A stretch of 64,000 nt of DNA, from the NCBI RefSeq assembly GCF_014696675.1, contig NZ_JACJQN010000014.1, positions 1 through 64,000 of the forward strand. The letters run 5' to 3'. Shown piece by piece: positions 1 through 9,636 of the stretch. The translations under genes and the position numbers were made by a program. Within the stretch, counting starts at the first letter, position 1, and each line of letters opens with the position of its first letter. The notes under the pieces are model-generated. The model saw nothing but the letters and a program-made list of their open reading frames with translations, had not been told where the DNA came from and searched no databases. Origin of the DNA: Phormidium tenue FACHB-1052 (GTDB lineage Bacteria; Cyanobacteriota; Cyanobacteriia; Phormidesmidales; Phormidesmidaceae).

Positions 1-1072
1 CGGTATCCCCACTAGCGGCCACATCATCAACCCTCATCCTGACGAATCCCTCAATACTGGATCCGATTCTCAGTGATGTCACATTAACCTTCCAAGTCGT
101 GTCAGGATGGTAAGTGCAAATAAAGGTTTCAAACTGGTCAACTAGCACTGGGTCGCGCCAGCCCCGCTCTACTTCTTGACGGATAATCTGAAGCGATTCT
201 TCAAGGGAGAAGGCGGGTTTGTAGGGGCGATCGTGGGTGAGCGCGTCAAAGATATCGACTAGCTGAAAAATCTGAGCCAGGCGCGGAATAGCCACCCCGG
301 CCAGGCCATCGGGATAACCGCTGCCGTTCCAGCGCTCGTGATGGTGGCGAATGATCGGCAGTACCCCCTGCATGGTGCGCAGGGGGCGGCAGATGGTCTC
401 ACCAATGGCGACATGCTGCTCCATAATGGCGCGTTCGGCCACAGTGAGGGGGCCAGTTTTGAGCAGCACGGCATCGGGGATGCCCACCTTGCCGATGTCG
501 TGTAGGTAGCCCGCCCAGGCGAGATCGCGAATGTGGCTTGGGCAAAGCCCCAGGTATTCGCCAAAGGCACGCCCGAGGCTAACCAGGCGATCGCAGTGAT
601 CCCCTGTGTTCGGGTCGCGGCTCTCGATGGTGCGGGCAATGGAGAACAACACCTTTTCGGCATGGTCGAGATCTTCGTTGAGGCGCTTCTGGTGAACCAG
701 CGACTTGACTCGGGCCGAGAGTTCGAGCTGGTCGAAGGGCTTGGTTAAAAAGTCGTCGCCCCCCGCTTCAATGCCCTGTAGTCGCGACTCGCGATCGCTC
801 AAGGCCGTGACAAACACCACCGGAATCAGCCGCGTGTTGTCGTTCTCTTTGAGCTGGCGGCACACTTCAAACCCATCCAGGCCAGGCATCATCACATCCA
901 GCAAGATCAAGTCAGGCTGGTGCTGCAAGACTCGGCTTAGGGCGCTCTGCCCGCAGCTAGCCTGCTCCACCTGATAGCCATCGATCGACAACAGCGCTAC
1001 GGCAGCCATGCGGCTAGGGGCGTGGTCGTCGACCACAAGCACACGGGGTGGCAGAGGGTTTCGGTAGGGCAC
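1..1072 (-). CDS. Response regulator with HD-GYP domain, 3' end cut by window edge
   Basis: The protein begins with a receiver domain (VLVVDDH, phosphoacceptor in LLDVMMPG, VVFVTA) and continues into an HD-GYP domain with the intact signature HHERWNGSGYPDG. HD-GYP proteins of this kind hydrolyse cyclic di-GMP, with activity set by phosphorylation of the receiver. The domain closes near the left edge (GWRDPVLVDQF), after which about 35 further residues continue out of the window, so the C-terminus is not seen. No ATG is available upstream of the receiver; I chose GTG at 1072. It lies 50 nt downstream of the methyltransferase gene on the same strand and may be co-transcribed. The partner kinase is not visible. 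Confidence 0.9.
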   Translation of the reverse strand, partial: MPYRNPLPPRVLVVDDHAPSRMAAVALLSIDGYQVEQASCGQSALSRVLQHQPDLILLDVMMPGLDGFEVCRQLKENDNTRLIPVVFVTALSDRESRLQGIEAGGDDFLTKPFDQLELSARVKSLVHQKRLNEDLDHAEKVLFSIARTIESRDPNTGDHCDRLVSLGRAFGEYLGLCPSHIRDLAWAGYLHDIGKVGIPDAVLLKTGPLTVAERAIMEQHVAIGETICRPLRTMQGVLPIIRHHHERWNGSGYPDGLAGVAIPRLAQIFQLVDIFDALTHDRPYKPAFSLEESLQIIRQEVERGWRDPVLVDQFETFICTYHPDTTWKVNVTSLRIGSSIEGFVRMRVDDVAASGDT

Positions 1073-1122
1073 AGCAAGAACCTTAGGAATGGCAACAACC
1101 GATCAACAGAGTTAACTACAGC

Positions 1123-2019
1123 CTATCGGGGAGATAGTTTTTTTTCATATGGGGGCAGCCACCGCTTGCGCCAGCGCGACGTTGGTACTAAGTTTGACGC
1201 AGCCTGCTCCTGCTGGCGGTGCTGCCGAATGGCCTCAGCACTGGCGCTCAAGGTAGGGTCGCGATAGGGAACTGCGGCCCGCGTCAGCAAATGCTCTCGC
1301 TCTTGCAGCGACAGCGGCATTAAGCCCTCAGGGTTTACCTGAGCCAGAGTACCCGGCCAGCGACGGCCAACAGCATTCACCGGCCCAATCGAGAGCCCCG
1401 CCAGCCAAAAGGCCGCCCGCACCGCAGCGGCGGCGGAGTAGGTGACCAGGCGACCCTGGGGGTGCAGACAGGCCGCTACCTGCTCAATAAACTCTACCGT
1501 CCACAATTCAGGACAGTGGGGCGGCGAAAACGGGTCAAAGAAAATCACGTCGGCCTGAAATCCCAGGGCTTCAATATCTTGAATGCGCTGACGAGCATCG
1601 CCCCACAGCAGAGTGGCAGCGAGCCCAGGGCGGGTCACTTGGCCGGTGGCGGCCAGCTCTCGCAGGCAGGTTTGCACGGCTGTAGGCCATCCATTAATCA
1701 ACCCGGCCTCTACAGCTTGGCGCGGCACGCGAGCATCGAGTTCTAGGGCCACCAACCGCACCTGGCAGGCAGGGTTGACCTGGGCAACGGTGGCCAGAGC
1801 GGCAGCGGTGTTGTAGCCCAGCCCGTAGCAGACATCCAGTACGGTCAGGGTTGGGGCCAAGGCCAGACTGGCCAAGCCGGTGGCGTCTACATAGGTAGCC
1901 TTGGCCTCGGCGTAGGCCCCGTCGCGACTGTGGAACCACTCGCCAAAATCTTCTGAAAACAACGTCATCGACCCATCGGCGGTGGGTTCAAGAACCAGAG
2001 CTCCAGTGGGAAGTGACAT
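1123..2019 (-). CDS. MnmD/MnmC2-like tRNA 5-aminomethyl-2-thiouridine methyltransferase
   Basis: 298 residues with the features of the stand-alone MnmC methyltransferase domain: an N-terminal FSEDFGEWFHSRDGAYAEA segment, an SAM-binding VLDVCYGLGYN motif, an acidic strand end (ALELD), and the family signature VIFFDPFSPPHCPELW. Family members methylate the aminomethyl group at wobble uridine 34 of certain tRNAs. There is no fused FAD oxidase domain, as in other cyanobacterial and Gram-positive MnmD proteins. Function is assigned by family; substrate details are inferred. Confidence 0.8.
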   Translation of the reverse strand: MSLPTGALVLEPTADGSMTLFSEDFGEWFHSRDGAYAEAKATYVDATGLASLALAPTLTVLDVCYGLGYNTAAALATVAQVNPACQVRLVALELDARVPRQAVEAGLINGWPTAVQTCLRELAATGQVTRPGLAATLLWGDARQRIQDIEALGFQADVIFFDPFSPPHCPELWTVEFIEQVAACLHPQGRLVTYSAAAAVRAAFWLAGLSIGPVNAVGRRWPGTLAQVNPEGLMPLSLQEREHLLTRAAVPYRDPTLSASAEAIRQHRQQEQAASNLVPTSRWRKRWLPPYEKKLSPR

Positions 2020-2246
2020 GGGCTGTTACACAGGAAATGATGTCCATTGACTTAACTCTAGGGTACTCAAATTCTGCCCTCCCCCATTGCCAATGGTTAC
2101 CGATCGCTATTAAAGCGATAAGGGATTTTGACCCCAAAGCCTCGCAGTTTTAAGCGAGAATACCTATAGTTAAGAAACGTTTTGGTTGCTAAACCCCTGG
2201 TACGCACTCCGGGTTGGCAGCACCTAAATTTTGCAGGAGGTTCTCC

Positions 2247-3971
2247 ATGGTTGTAGCGGCACCAGCGCAAAAGCGTCTCACGGTTCAGGTTGAAGGGGTG
2301 GCTGACGACACTACCACCATTCGCTCGCTAGACTGGGATCGCGATCGCTTCGACATTGAGTTTGGTCTGCAAAACGGCACCACCTACAACTCCTTCATTA
2401 TTCGCGGCGAGAAAGTCGCCCTGGTCGATACCTCCCACGCCAAGTTTCGGGAGCTGTATCTCAAGACCCTAACCGGCGAAATCGACCCCAAAACCATTGA
2501 TTACCTGATCATTAGCCACACCGAGCCCGACCACAGCGGCCTGGTGCGCGACGTGCTAGAGCTGGCTCCCCAGGCAGTGGTGGTGGGGGCTAAGGTGGCG
2601 ATCGCCTTCCTCGAAGACCTGGTGCACCGCCCCTTTGAGCGCCTGATCGTCAAAAACGGCGACACCCTGGAGCTGGGCAACGGCCACACCCTGGAGTTTA
2701 TTAGCGCCCCCAACCTGCACTGGCCCGACACCATCTTTACCTACGACCACAAAACCGGCGTGCTGTTTACCTGCGACGCCTTTGGTCTGCATTTTTGCAG
2801 CGATGCCCCCTACGACGAAAACCTGGAGCTAATTTCCCCCGATTTTCGCTTTTACTACGAATGCCTAATGGCCCCCAACGCCAGGTCAGTGCTCGGGGCA
2901 ATGAAGCGCATGGAAGCCCTACCGCCGGTGAGAATGGTGGCCACAGGGCACGGCCCCTTACTGCGCTACAACGTGGCGGAGCTGACGGGCCGTTACCGGC
3001 GCTGGAGCCAGGAGAAGACCAAGGCCGAAGACCTGGTGGCGGTGTTCTACGTGTCGGATTACGGGTACAGCGATCGCCTCTCCCAATCCATTGCCCGCGG
3101 CATTACCAAAACCGGCGTCGCCGTCGAAATGATGGATATGCGCTCCGCCGATCCCCAAGAAGTCACAGAATTAGTGGGTCGGGCCAAAGGATTAGTCGTC
3201 GGCATGCCTCCCGCCTCTGGGGTCGGTGCCAGAGAAACCCAGACCACCCTGGGCACCATTCTGGCGGCGGTGCACGGCAAGCAAACCATCGGCCTCTATG
3301 AGTCCTACGGCGGCGACGATGAGCCGATTGATCCCCTCGCCAACAAGTTTCAAGACCTAGAGCTGATTCAGTCGTTTGCGCCCATTCGCATTAAAGATAA
3401 CCCCACTGAAGGCATCTATCAGTCATGCGAAGAGGCCGGTACTGACCTGGGTCAAGGCCTCGCCCAGGCGGGCAAGCTGAAAAAGCTCAAATCTCTTGAT
3501 GTTGACCTAGAGAAAGCGCTGGGCCGCATCAGCAGCGGGCTGTACATCATCACCGCTAAAAAGGGTCAGGTTTCTAGCGCGATGCTGGCCTCCTGGGTGG
3601 CCCAGGTTAGCTTTCAGCCCCTGGGTTTTTCGGTGGCCGTGGCGAAAGACCGCGCTATTGAGTCGCTGATGCAGGTGGGCGATACCTTTGTGCTCAACAT
3701 TCTCGAAGAGGGCAAGCACCTGGGCTTAATGAAACACTTTCTCAAGCGGTTTGCTCCCGGTGCCGATCGCTTTGCCGGCGTGCGCACCCGCCCCGCCAAC
3801 AACGGCTCGCCCCTGCTGGCCGATGCCCTGGCCTACGTGGAGTGCGAAGTCACCAGCCGCATGGAGGTGAGCGACCACTGGATCGTCTACTGCACGGTAC
3901 AAGACGGCAAGGTGTCTGACCCCGATGGCCAAACCGCTATCCACCACCGCAAGGTTGGCAACTACTACTAA
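2247..3971 (+). CDS. flv3: Flavodiiron protein, Flv3-type, with C-terminal flavin reductase domain
   Basis: 574 residues with three domains: a metallo-beta-lactamase-like diiron domain (about 35-260), a flavodoxin domain (about 270-405) and an NAD(P)H flavin-oxidoreductase domain (about 425-574), the cyanobacterial class C layout. All usual iron ligands are visible: H91, E93, D95, H96, H158, D177 and H235. This argues for the Flv3/Flv4 side rather than Flv1/Flv2, and the N-terminal SLDWDRDRFDIEFGLQNG block resembles Flv3. Flv1/Flv3 reduce O2 to water at the acceptor side of photosystem I under fluctuating light. Start is ATG 2247, with AGGAGG at 2235-2240; an in-frame TTG at 2214 is less likely. 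No flv1 lies beside it. Confidence 0.9.
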   Translation: MVVAAPAQKRLTVQVEGVADDTTTIRSLDWDRDRFDIEFGLQNGTTYNSFIIRGEKVALVDTSHAKFRELYLKTLTGEIDPKTIDYLIISHTEPDHSGLVRDVLELAPQAVVVGAKVAIAFLEDLVHRPFERLIVKNGDTLELGNGHTLEFISAPNLHWPDTIFTYDHKTGVLFTCDAFGLHFCSDAPYDENLELISPDFRFYYECLMAPNARSVLGAMKRMEALPPVRMVATGHGPLLRYNVAELTGRYRRWSQEKTKAEDLVAVFYVSDYGYSDRLSQSIARGITKTGVAVEMMDMRSADPQEVTELVGRAKGLVVGMPPASGVGARETQTTLGTILAAVHGKQTIGLYESYGGDDEPIDPLANKFQDLELIQSFAPIRIKDNPTEGIYQSCEEAGTDLGQGLAQAGKLKKLKSLDVDLEKALGRISSGLYIITAKKGQVSSAMLASWVAQVSFQPLGFSVAVAKDRAIESLMQVGDTFVLNILEEGKHLGLMKHFLKRFAPGADRFAGVRTRPANNGSPLLADALAYVECEVTSRMEVSDHWIVYCTVQDGKVSDPDGQTAIHHRKVGNYY

Positions 3972-4013
3972 GCCGCGATCGGTAGGGCATCACCCAGAAC
4001 AGGCAGGATGCCT

Positions 4014-4055
4014 ATCCCAAAGGGACTTTAAACAGTTTCTCAGCCCTTTTGGGAT
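4014..4055 (+). terminator. Hairpin after flv3
   Basis: ATCCCAAAGGG (from 4014) pairs with CCCTTTTGGGAT ending about 4055, with one A unpaired. It lies 40 nt after the flv3 stop. No clear T-run follows, so it may be a transcript-stabilising hairpin rather than a strict Rho-independent terminator. Confidence 0.45.
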
Positions 4056-4187
4056 GGCTGTCTCGGCTGTCCTACCCCTAGCCGTCTATCGTTAAGGGCA
4101 GAGAAAAGCTACAGACAACTCGACCTTGCCGCACCCTGGGGCAATGATGTCTCCTAAGATGAAGTACTCCAGGTTCTTTGAGGTCTA

Positions 4188-6032
4188 TTGTTGCCGTCCT
4201 TTGCTGCGATCGCTGTCACCCCCGCCGGACTTAAATCTCTGCTGCCCCTGGTTACAGGTCTCCCCGCGACCCTATGGTTGCCCCACAGCCTAGCTGCCGA
4301 AGCGGAGTCTTTATCGATCCAAGCTCGGGTTTACGAAAGCTCCCTGCCCGAGATCATTGCCGAACTTTGGCCTACCCAGGATGGGCTTATCTTTGCCCTG
4401 GCTACCGGGGCAGTGGTACGCCTGATTGCCCCCTTGCTGGCCGATAAAACCACCGATCCCGCAGTGGTGGTGGTGGCTGAAACGGGGAGTCAGGTGATCA
4501 GTCTCTGCGGCGGCCACCAGGGCGGGGCGGATGCTCTGACCCATCGGATCGCCCTGCTGCTGGGGGCAGAGCCAGTGATTACTGGATCCGCTTCGACCCA
4601 CGGGCTGCCGGGGGTGGATGTGCTAGGAGTGCCCTTCGGCTGGAGCAAGGGCAGCGGCGACTGGACGGGGGTGAGTGCTGCCCTGGCCCACGGCAAAACC
4701 ATTGAGGTGCTGCAAGACTGCGGCACTACCCTCTGGCAAGACCACCTGCCACCGACCCATCCCTTTAGCTTTGAGTCGATTCGCACCCCCGCCGCTCGGC
4801 TGTGGATTAGCCCAATTCAGCGGCAGTTTGCTCCCGACAACGATTTTCCGAAAGCTCAGTGGCACCCGAGGGTGCTGTGGGTGGGCATCGGCTGCGAACG
4901 CGGTACCCCCCAGGCGGTGATTGAGGCGGCGATCGGGCGCATCTGCCGAGCCGGGCACTTTGCTGAAGGGGCGATCGCTGGCCTCGCCAGCCTCGACCTC
5001 AAATCCGATGAGGTGGGCTTGGTGGCGCTCTGCCAAGAACGCCAGTGGCCCCTGCACTGCTTCACCGCTGAGCAATTAAAGGCGATCCCCGTCCCCAACC
5101 CGTCCACGGTGGTGGAAGCGGCGGTGCAGACCCCGAGCGTGGCGGAGGCCGCTGCGATGTTGGCAGCGGCGGGCGATCTGCGGGTAGCCAAGCAGGTGGT
5201 GCGGGTGGAGGGGCAGCCGGGGGCGGTGACGGTGGCGATCGCCCAAGCCGAGCGAGAATACATTCCCAAATCGGGGCATCTGGCGCTGGTGGGCATCGGA
5301 CCCGGCGATCTGAACCAGATTACGCCAGCAGCTAAGGGGGCGATCGCCCACGCCGACGTGGTGATCGGCTACGGCCTTTACATTGACCAAATTCGCCCCC
5401 TCTGCCGCCCGGGTCAAATCGTCGAGCCCTGGCCCATTACCCAGGAGCGCCAGCGGGCCGATCGCGCCATTGACCTAGCTCGCTGGGGCTTGAGCGTAGC
5501 GGTGGTGTCCTCCGGTGACTGCGGCATCTACGGCATGGCTGGGCTGGTGCTAGAGCAGCTCCAGGGCACCGGCTGGGATGGCGAAACGCCTTCGGTGGAT
5601 GTGTTCCCCGGCATTTCAGCCCTCCAATCTGCCGCAGCTCGGGTAGGGGCACCGCTGATGCATGACTTCTGCGCCATTAGCCTTAGCGACCTGCTCACCC
5701 CCTGGCCGGTGATTGTGAAGCGGTTAGAGGCAGCGGCCCAGGCCGATTTTGTAGTGGCGCTCTATAACCCCAAATCAAAAACCCGCACCGAGCAGATCGC
5801 TACCGCCCACAGCATCTTGATGGCCCACCGATCGCCCGATACGCCAGTGGCAGTGGTGAAGTCGGTCTATCGCCCCGACGAGATGATTCACCGCACGACA
5901 CTGGCCAACCTGCTAGAGGCCCCCATCGACATGCTGACGGTGGTGCTGATCGGCAACCAGAGCACTCAGCGCCACGGCCCCTGGCTGATCACGCCCCGTG
6001 GCTACAACGGCAATCTAGAGCAGGCCATTTAG
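4188..6032 (+). CDS. cobJ: CbiG/CobJ fusion: cobalt-precorrin-5A hydrolase plus precorrin-3B C17-methyltransferase
   Basis: 614 residues. The first about 350 match CbiG: N-terminal and middle domains (GAVVRLIAPLL, VVVAETGSQVISLCGGHQGG) and a C-terminal domain (WVGIGCERGTP). From about residue 363 a full tetrapyrrole methylase follows (LALVGIGPGDL, VVIGYGLYIDQI, SSGDCGIYGMAG, VALYNPKSK), matching CobJ/CbiH. Both steps are ring-contraction reactions of B12 synthesis, and this fusion is known from cyanobacteria. No in-frame ATG precedes the conserved start; TTG at 4188 (or 4191) with GAGG a few bases upstream is the best choice. No cobalamin riboswitch is recognisable upstream. Confidence 0.88.
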   Translation: MLPSFAAIAVTPAGLKSLLPLVTGLPATLWLPHSLAAEAESLSIQARVYESSLPEIIAELWPTQDGLIFALATGAVVRLIAPLLADKTTDPAVVVVAETGSQVISLCGGHQGGADALTHRIALLLGAEPVITGSASTHGLPGVDVLGVPFGWSKGSGDWTGVSAALAHGKTIEVLQDCGTTLWQDHLPPTHPFSFESIRTPAARLWISPIQRQFAPDNDFPKAQWHPRVLWVGIGCERGTPQAVIEAAIGRICRAGHFAEGAIAGLASLDLKSDEVGLVALCQERQWPLHCFTAEQLKAIPVPNPSTVVEAAVQTPSVAEAAAMLAAAGDLRVAKQVVRVEGQPGAVTVAIAQAEREYIPKSGHLALVGIGPGDLNQITPAAKGAIAHADVVIGYGLYIDQIRPLCRPGQIVEPWPITQERQRADRAIDLARWGLSVAVVSSGDCGIYGMAGLVLEQLQGTGWDGETPSVDVFPGISALQSAAARVGAPLMHDFCAISLSDLLTPWPVIVKRLEAAAQADFVVALYNPKSKTRTEQIATAHSILMAHRSPDTPVAVVKSVYRPDEMIHRTTLANLLEAPIDMLTVVLIGNQSTQRHGPWLITPRGYNGNLEQAI

Positions 6033-6151
6033 CGCCCCCAGGTAGAGTAACCCACAGAGGTGAGGCGGCCCAGACCGATCTGCGATTAGGATTGAGGAAG
6101 GTGCCAACGCAAAAGTCGATAGTCCTTTCACTCCCGCCGAGGAGGTTGACG

Positions 6152-7114
6152 ATGCCGCCTAAGGATCTGACCTCTGCCCGTGACCCCGAGGTAACCGCAA
6201 CGCTGATCAGCGGTCTCAGCGCCTACGGACGACTCTATGGGTTGCCCAATTCACCCGAGCAGGTGCAGGGTTTGCTTGGCACCCTGCTGCGGCTATATCT
6301 GCCCAAGGAGCCTGCCGCGCTGATCGACATTGTGGCTCAACAGGTGCTCGATGGCCTCACCGCTGACGATCTCAAAAATGCCGTTGTCGATCGCGCTACC
6401 AGTGCCCTAGCGAAGGAAACCCACCGCTGGCAGCAGCATCTAGAGCAAGAAGCGCAGGGCATTCTCACGACCTACGTGCAGCGCTATAGGCCCAATCTCA
6501 CACCAGAAACGCTGAGGACAATAGTTACCGCTGTGATGCCGCTGCTGGGCAGGGCGATCGCCGACCAGCGGCCTCTCACCCGTTCAGAAGCCCTGGGCCT
6601 GATCAGCCAGATTGTGCAAGCCTTTGATGTCGATGGCGCGATCGCCGCCATCGACCCTGCTTACCTGGCGATCGCCGAAACCCTAGCCACTGCCCTAGCC
6701 CAGCGACCGATGGCCGAGGCAGTAGGCGAAACCGTGACCGCTTACGTCAAAAGTCAAACCCCAACCCTGATCAATGTCGGAGCTGACCTCATTGTTGCGG
6801 CTCTGAGCGCGGTGCTGAAAAATCAGGTCGATTTCAACATTGACACCCAGCTCAGCGTCGTCAATGAAAAACTGCTGATCGAGCAGGTCTACTTTCAACT
6901 AAATATTTTGCAGCAGTCACCAACCCCTTCAAAGGCCGCCTGGGCGATCGCCGACCAGGTCACCGCCGCCGTCGAGCAGTACCGGCAAGACCGTAGGGAG
7001 GACAGCGTCGATGTCACCGCTGGCTTAGTCAGTGAGGACGGCCTCTCCATCTCCAGCCCGCTGACCTCCACCCGCCAACCGGGCGATCGCCCCCCACCGA
7101 CTCACCAGCTTTAG
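6152..7114 (+). CDS. Conserved cyanobacterial hypothetical protein, largely helical
   Basis: 320 residues, not recognised as a named family. It is mostly alpha-helical, with long amphipathic stretches and no signal peptide or membrane segment; the tail (about 290-320) is low complexity, rich in Pro, Ser and Thr. Start at ATG 6152 has an ideal GAGGAGG (6139-6145); an in-frame TTG at 6092 has none. Its stop codon overlaps the stop of the convergent hydrolase gene (7111-7114). Confidence 0.7.
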   Translation: MPPKDLTSARDPEVTATLISGLSAYGRLYGLPNSPEQVQGLLGTLLRLYLPKEPAALIDIVAQQVLDGLTADDLKNAVVDRATSALAKETHRWQQHLEQEAQGILTTYVQRYRPNLTPETLRTIVTAVMPLLGRAIADQRPLTRSEALGLISQIVQAFDVDGAIAAIDPAYLAIAETLATALAQRPMAEAVGETVTAYVKSQTPTLINVGADLIVAALSAVLKNQVDFNIDTQLSVVNEKLLIEQVYFQLNILQQSPTPSKAAWAIADQVTAAVEQYRQDRREDSVDVTAGLVSEDGLSISSPLTSTRQPGDRPPPTHQL

Positions 7115-7995
7115 AATAGTTTGGCGTCTGCCCGCAGTGCCCCTAGGCTATGCCACAGCTCCCCACTGTGCAGCCAGCCCACATAGCCTGAGTACAGGCA
7201 GTCATTCTCAGCAGAGGCTAAAAACACGTGGTGAATGCCAAAGGGGCTGAGCCACAGGCGAATACTGGTGCCGTCGGCGAAGGTGTGCCAGGATGTGGCC
7301 CGGGCGAAGTCGCGGCGGTGAGCATCGGTCATACCCGGTATCTGACGCAGCTGCTCCACCAAGAAATGGGGCAATAGCGGCGCGCTCAGGCTGTCGCCCT
7401 GCCAAAACTGTTGAATCTGCGCCACCACGCGAGGGTGACAGCGCAAGGCCGGATGGCTGATACCCTCTAGGCAGACGAACTGCCCATTGGGCACCTGTGT
7501 GCTCTCAATGTGGACAGTGCCATCGCTGCCCCCGTCCACATCGCCTGCGACCGATAAGGTGGTGATGACGGCAGCAATTCGGGTGGCGAGGGGGCGGCGA
7601 TCGCGCCCCAAATCAGCGGCAATACCGACCCCTACCTGTAGCGGATCTAAAATGCGGCCCAGGTCGGCTCCACCCACCGGGGAGCCCACCAGCGTCAAAA
7701 ATTCTACCCTCGGCCACCAGTCGGGATGGCGATCGAGCACCTCCAGCCAAATTAAGCCCCCCATCGAGTGGCCCACAATTCGTACCGGGAGATCGGGCTG
7801 TCGCGCTAGGGTCGCCGTGGCCAAGGCATCAACCTCATCCACCAGGGGAGACATTCGCAGCCAGGTCATGGCGTAGTTGAGGCAGGGAGCCACAATTTGG
7901 GCGCGATCGCCCGCTAGCTGCTCCGCCAGCGTCATCATCGACTGGTTGGTGTCGGCCCAGCCGTGCTGAGCAAAGAGAATGTAGTCTCCGGGCAT
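7111..7995 (-). CDS. Alpha/beta hydrolase, lipase/esterase-like
   Basis: 294 residues. The fold is shown by FAQHGWADTN near the N-terminus (oxyanion loop), nucleophile elbow GHSMGG, an acidic loop GDVDGGSDGTV and a late ISHPAL that may carry the catalytic His. There is no signal peptide, so it is probably cytoplasmic. The substrate cannot be read from sequence. It follows the HdeD-like gene by 8 nt on the same strand, so the two are probably one operon. Confidence 0.8.
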   Translation of the reverse strand: MPGDYILFAQHGWADTNQSMMTLAEQLAGDRAQIVAPCLNYAMTWLRMSPLVDEVDALATATLARQPDLPVRIVGHSMGGLIWLEVLDRHPDWWPRVEFLTLVGSPVGGADLGRILDPLQVGVGIAADLGRDRRPLATRIAAVITTLSVAGDVDGGSDGTVHIESTQVPNGQFVCLEGISHPALRCHPRVVAQIQQFWQGDSLSAPLLPHFLVEQLRQIPGMTDAHRRDFARATSWHTFADGTSIRLWLSPFGIHHVFLASAENDCLYSGYVGWLHSGELWHSLGALRADAKLF

Positions 7996-8003
7996 GGACG
8001 GTC

Positions 8004-8558
8004 TCAGGCGACTTCCCGACGGACGGCCATCGCTGCCCCAAGCAGCGAAGCCCCGCTAAACAATAGGCTAGTGCCCACATAAAAGCCAATCAACCAGAGG
8101 GAGCTAAACGGCCAGCCATTGATCACCAAGATTCCTAGAATAAGCGTGACGATGCCATTGATCGCCACAAACCACGATAGGGTGCGCCCAGCTCTGTAGG
8201 TAAACGCCATGATGATGGTAAAAAAGCCCTCGGCAATAAATAGCAAACCAAAAGCTAGCGTCAGCGCCGCCGTCGCTTTCGCTAAATTAAACAGAATGTA
8301 GAGCCCCGCCACGATATAGAGCAGGCCCACCCCTAAGCTCAACCCCAGCGCCCTGACCGCTCGCGCCTGAAATGCCTGCAAAACCTGCAAAATTCCGCTG
8401 ATTACGGCAACCCATCCCAGGGCAGAGGTAAAAATAGCCGAGGCGATCGCCGGCATTAAGATTGCCACAATACCTAAAACAATCAGACCTAGGCTGAGGG
8501 CCATGACCCAGCCCGTCGCTGTTTTAATCCCAGTACTCGGTTGAGGTTCTACAGTCAT
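8004..8558 (-). CDS. HdeD/DUF308 family membrane protein
   Basis: 184 residues with about six hydrophobic helices in three repeated pairs, the HdeD pattern (LGIVAILMPAIAS, GWVAVISGILQVLQAF, LLFIAEGFFTIIMAF). HdeD of E. coli is linked to acid resistance, but the role of cyanobacterial relatives is unclear. It is the first gene of a two-gene unit with the hydrolase and is divergent from the rhodanese gene. Confidence 0.85.
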   Translation of the reverse strand: MTVEPQPSTGIKTATGWVMALSLGLIVLGIVAILMPAIASAIFTSALGWVAVISGILQVLQAFQARAVRALGLSLGVGLLYIVAGLYILFNLAKATAALTLAFGLLFIAEGFFTIIMAFTYRAGRTLSWFVAINGIVTLILGILVINGWPFSSLWLIGFYVGTSLLFSGASLLGAAMAVRREVA

Positions 8559-8785
8559 GACAGCGCCTCGTTGAATAGGATCTGTTGGTTAACAAGGTTG
8601 ACCGTTCTCTATGGCGAACACTCGATTTGAATAACCACATTTTGCACCGTCCGCATTTCGCACCGGTAGATCCAACGATGACGAGTGTTGCCAGTCCAGC
8701 AACCTTATATCCTACTTCTGTGGTAGACCGCTATCCCTCGCTAGACCAGACTTTAACCTCCCATGCCATCTTGTTTGTCTAACCT

Positions 8786-9607
8786 ATGACCTACCCTCAC
8801 AACCTAGTAACTGCTGCTTGGCTAGCCCAACACCTGGATGACCCCAAAGTTGTGGTCGCCGACTGCCGCTTTGCCCTAGCCGATCCCGCTCAGGGAGCGC
8901 AGCAATATGCCGCTGGCCACATTCCCGGGGCTTGGCATCTAGACCTCAATCAAGATTTATCCAGCCCAGTGCAGCGCCACGGGGGTCGCCACCCGCTGCC
9001 CGATCGCGACACCTTCAGCCAGCGACTCACGGCGATGGGAGTAGAGTCTGGCCCAGAGCCCACCCTCGTTGTCGCCTACGACGATAGCCGCTTTGCCTTT
9101 GCCTCGCGCCTCTGGTGGCTGCTGCGCTACCTCGGCCACGACCATGTCGCCGTGCTCGACGGCGGCTGGACAGGCTGGGTTGAGGGTGGCTATCCCACCA
9201 GTGCCGAGAGCCCTGCCCCGCGATCGGGCCACTTCGTACCCGCGCCGCGCCAGGATTGGATGGTCGATATGGAGACGGTGCGCGATCGCCCGGAAGGAGT
9301 GCTGCTGATCGATTCGCGATCGCCCGATCGCTATCGGGGCGAGGTCGAACCCATCGACCCCGTGGCAGGCAGCATTCCCGGCGCGGTGAACTACTTCTGG
9401 CAAGATGTTTCTACCGAAAACGGCCAAATGAAACCCGCCAATGAGCTAAGCCAACACTGGGCCGGGTTAAACGATGCCGAAGCGGTAATCGTCTACTGTG
9501 GCTCGGGGGTAACGGCCTGCGTCAACCTGCTGGCCCAAACCGTAGCGGGTCGCCCCGTGGCTAAGCTTTACCCTGGCGGCTGGAGCGACTGGTGCTCCTA
9601 TCTCTAG
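8786..9607 (+). CDS. Tandem-rhodanese sulfurtransferase
   Basis: 273 residues with two rhodanese modules. The first (about 5-135) lacks a catalytic Cys; the second (about 155-270) has the active-site loop CGSGVTA. This is the layout of thiosulfate and 3-mercaptopyruvate sulfurtransferases, which move sulfane sulfur to an acceptor such as cyanide or a thiol. The loop lies closer to the thiosulfate type (CRxGx[R/T]) than to CG[S/T]GVT-type mercaptopyruvate enzymes only ambiguously, so I leave the donor open. ATG 8786 starts the conserved domain directly. Confidence 0.88.
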   Translation: MTYPHNLVTAAWLAQHLDDPKVVVADCRFALADPAQGAQQYAAGHIPGAWHLDLNQDLSSPVQRHGGRHPLPDRDTFSQRLTAMGVESGPEPTLVVAYDDSRFAFASRLWWLLRYLGHDHVAVLDGGWTGWVEGGYPTSAESPAPRSGHFVPAPRQDWMVDMETVRDRPEGVLLIDSRSPDRYRGEVEPIDPVAGSIPGAVNYFWQDVSTENGQMKPANELSQHWAGLNDAEAVIVYCGSGVTACVNLLAQTVAGRPVAKLYPGGWSDWCSYL

Positions 9608-9636
9608 AAGCTTGATGCGGCTGAAGACAGGGCTTT

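Noticed and set aside
3972-4187. Possible cobalamin riboswitch before cbiG-cobJ
   Set aside because: No B12-box or core motifs are recognisable; the structure there looks like the flv3 3'-end hairpin.
8585-8782. Plus-strand frame of 65 codons before the rhodanese gene
   Set aside because: No ribosome binding site and unbiased composition; more likely the divergent promoter region.
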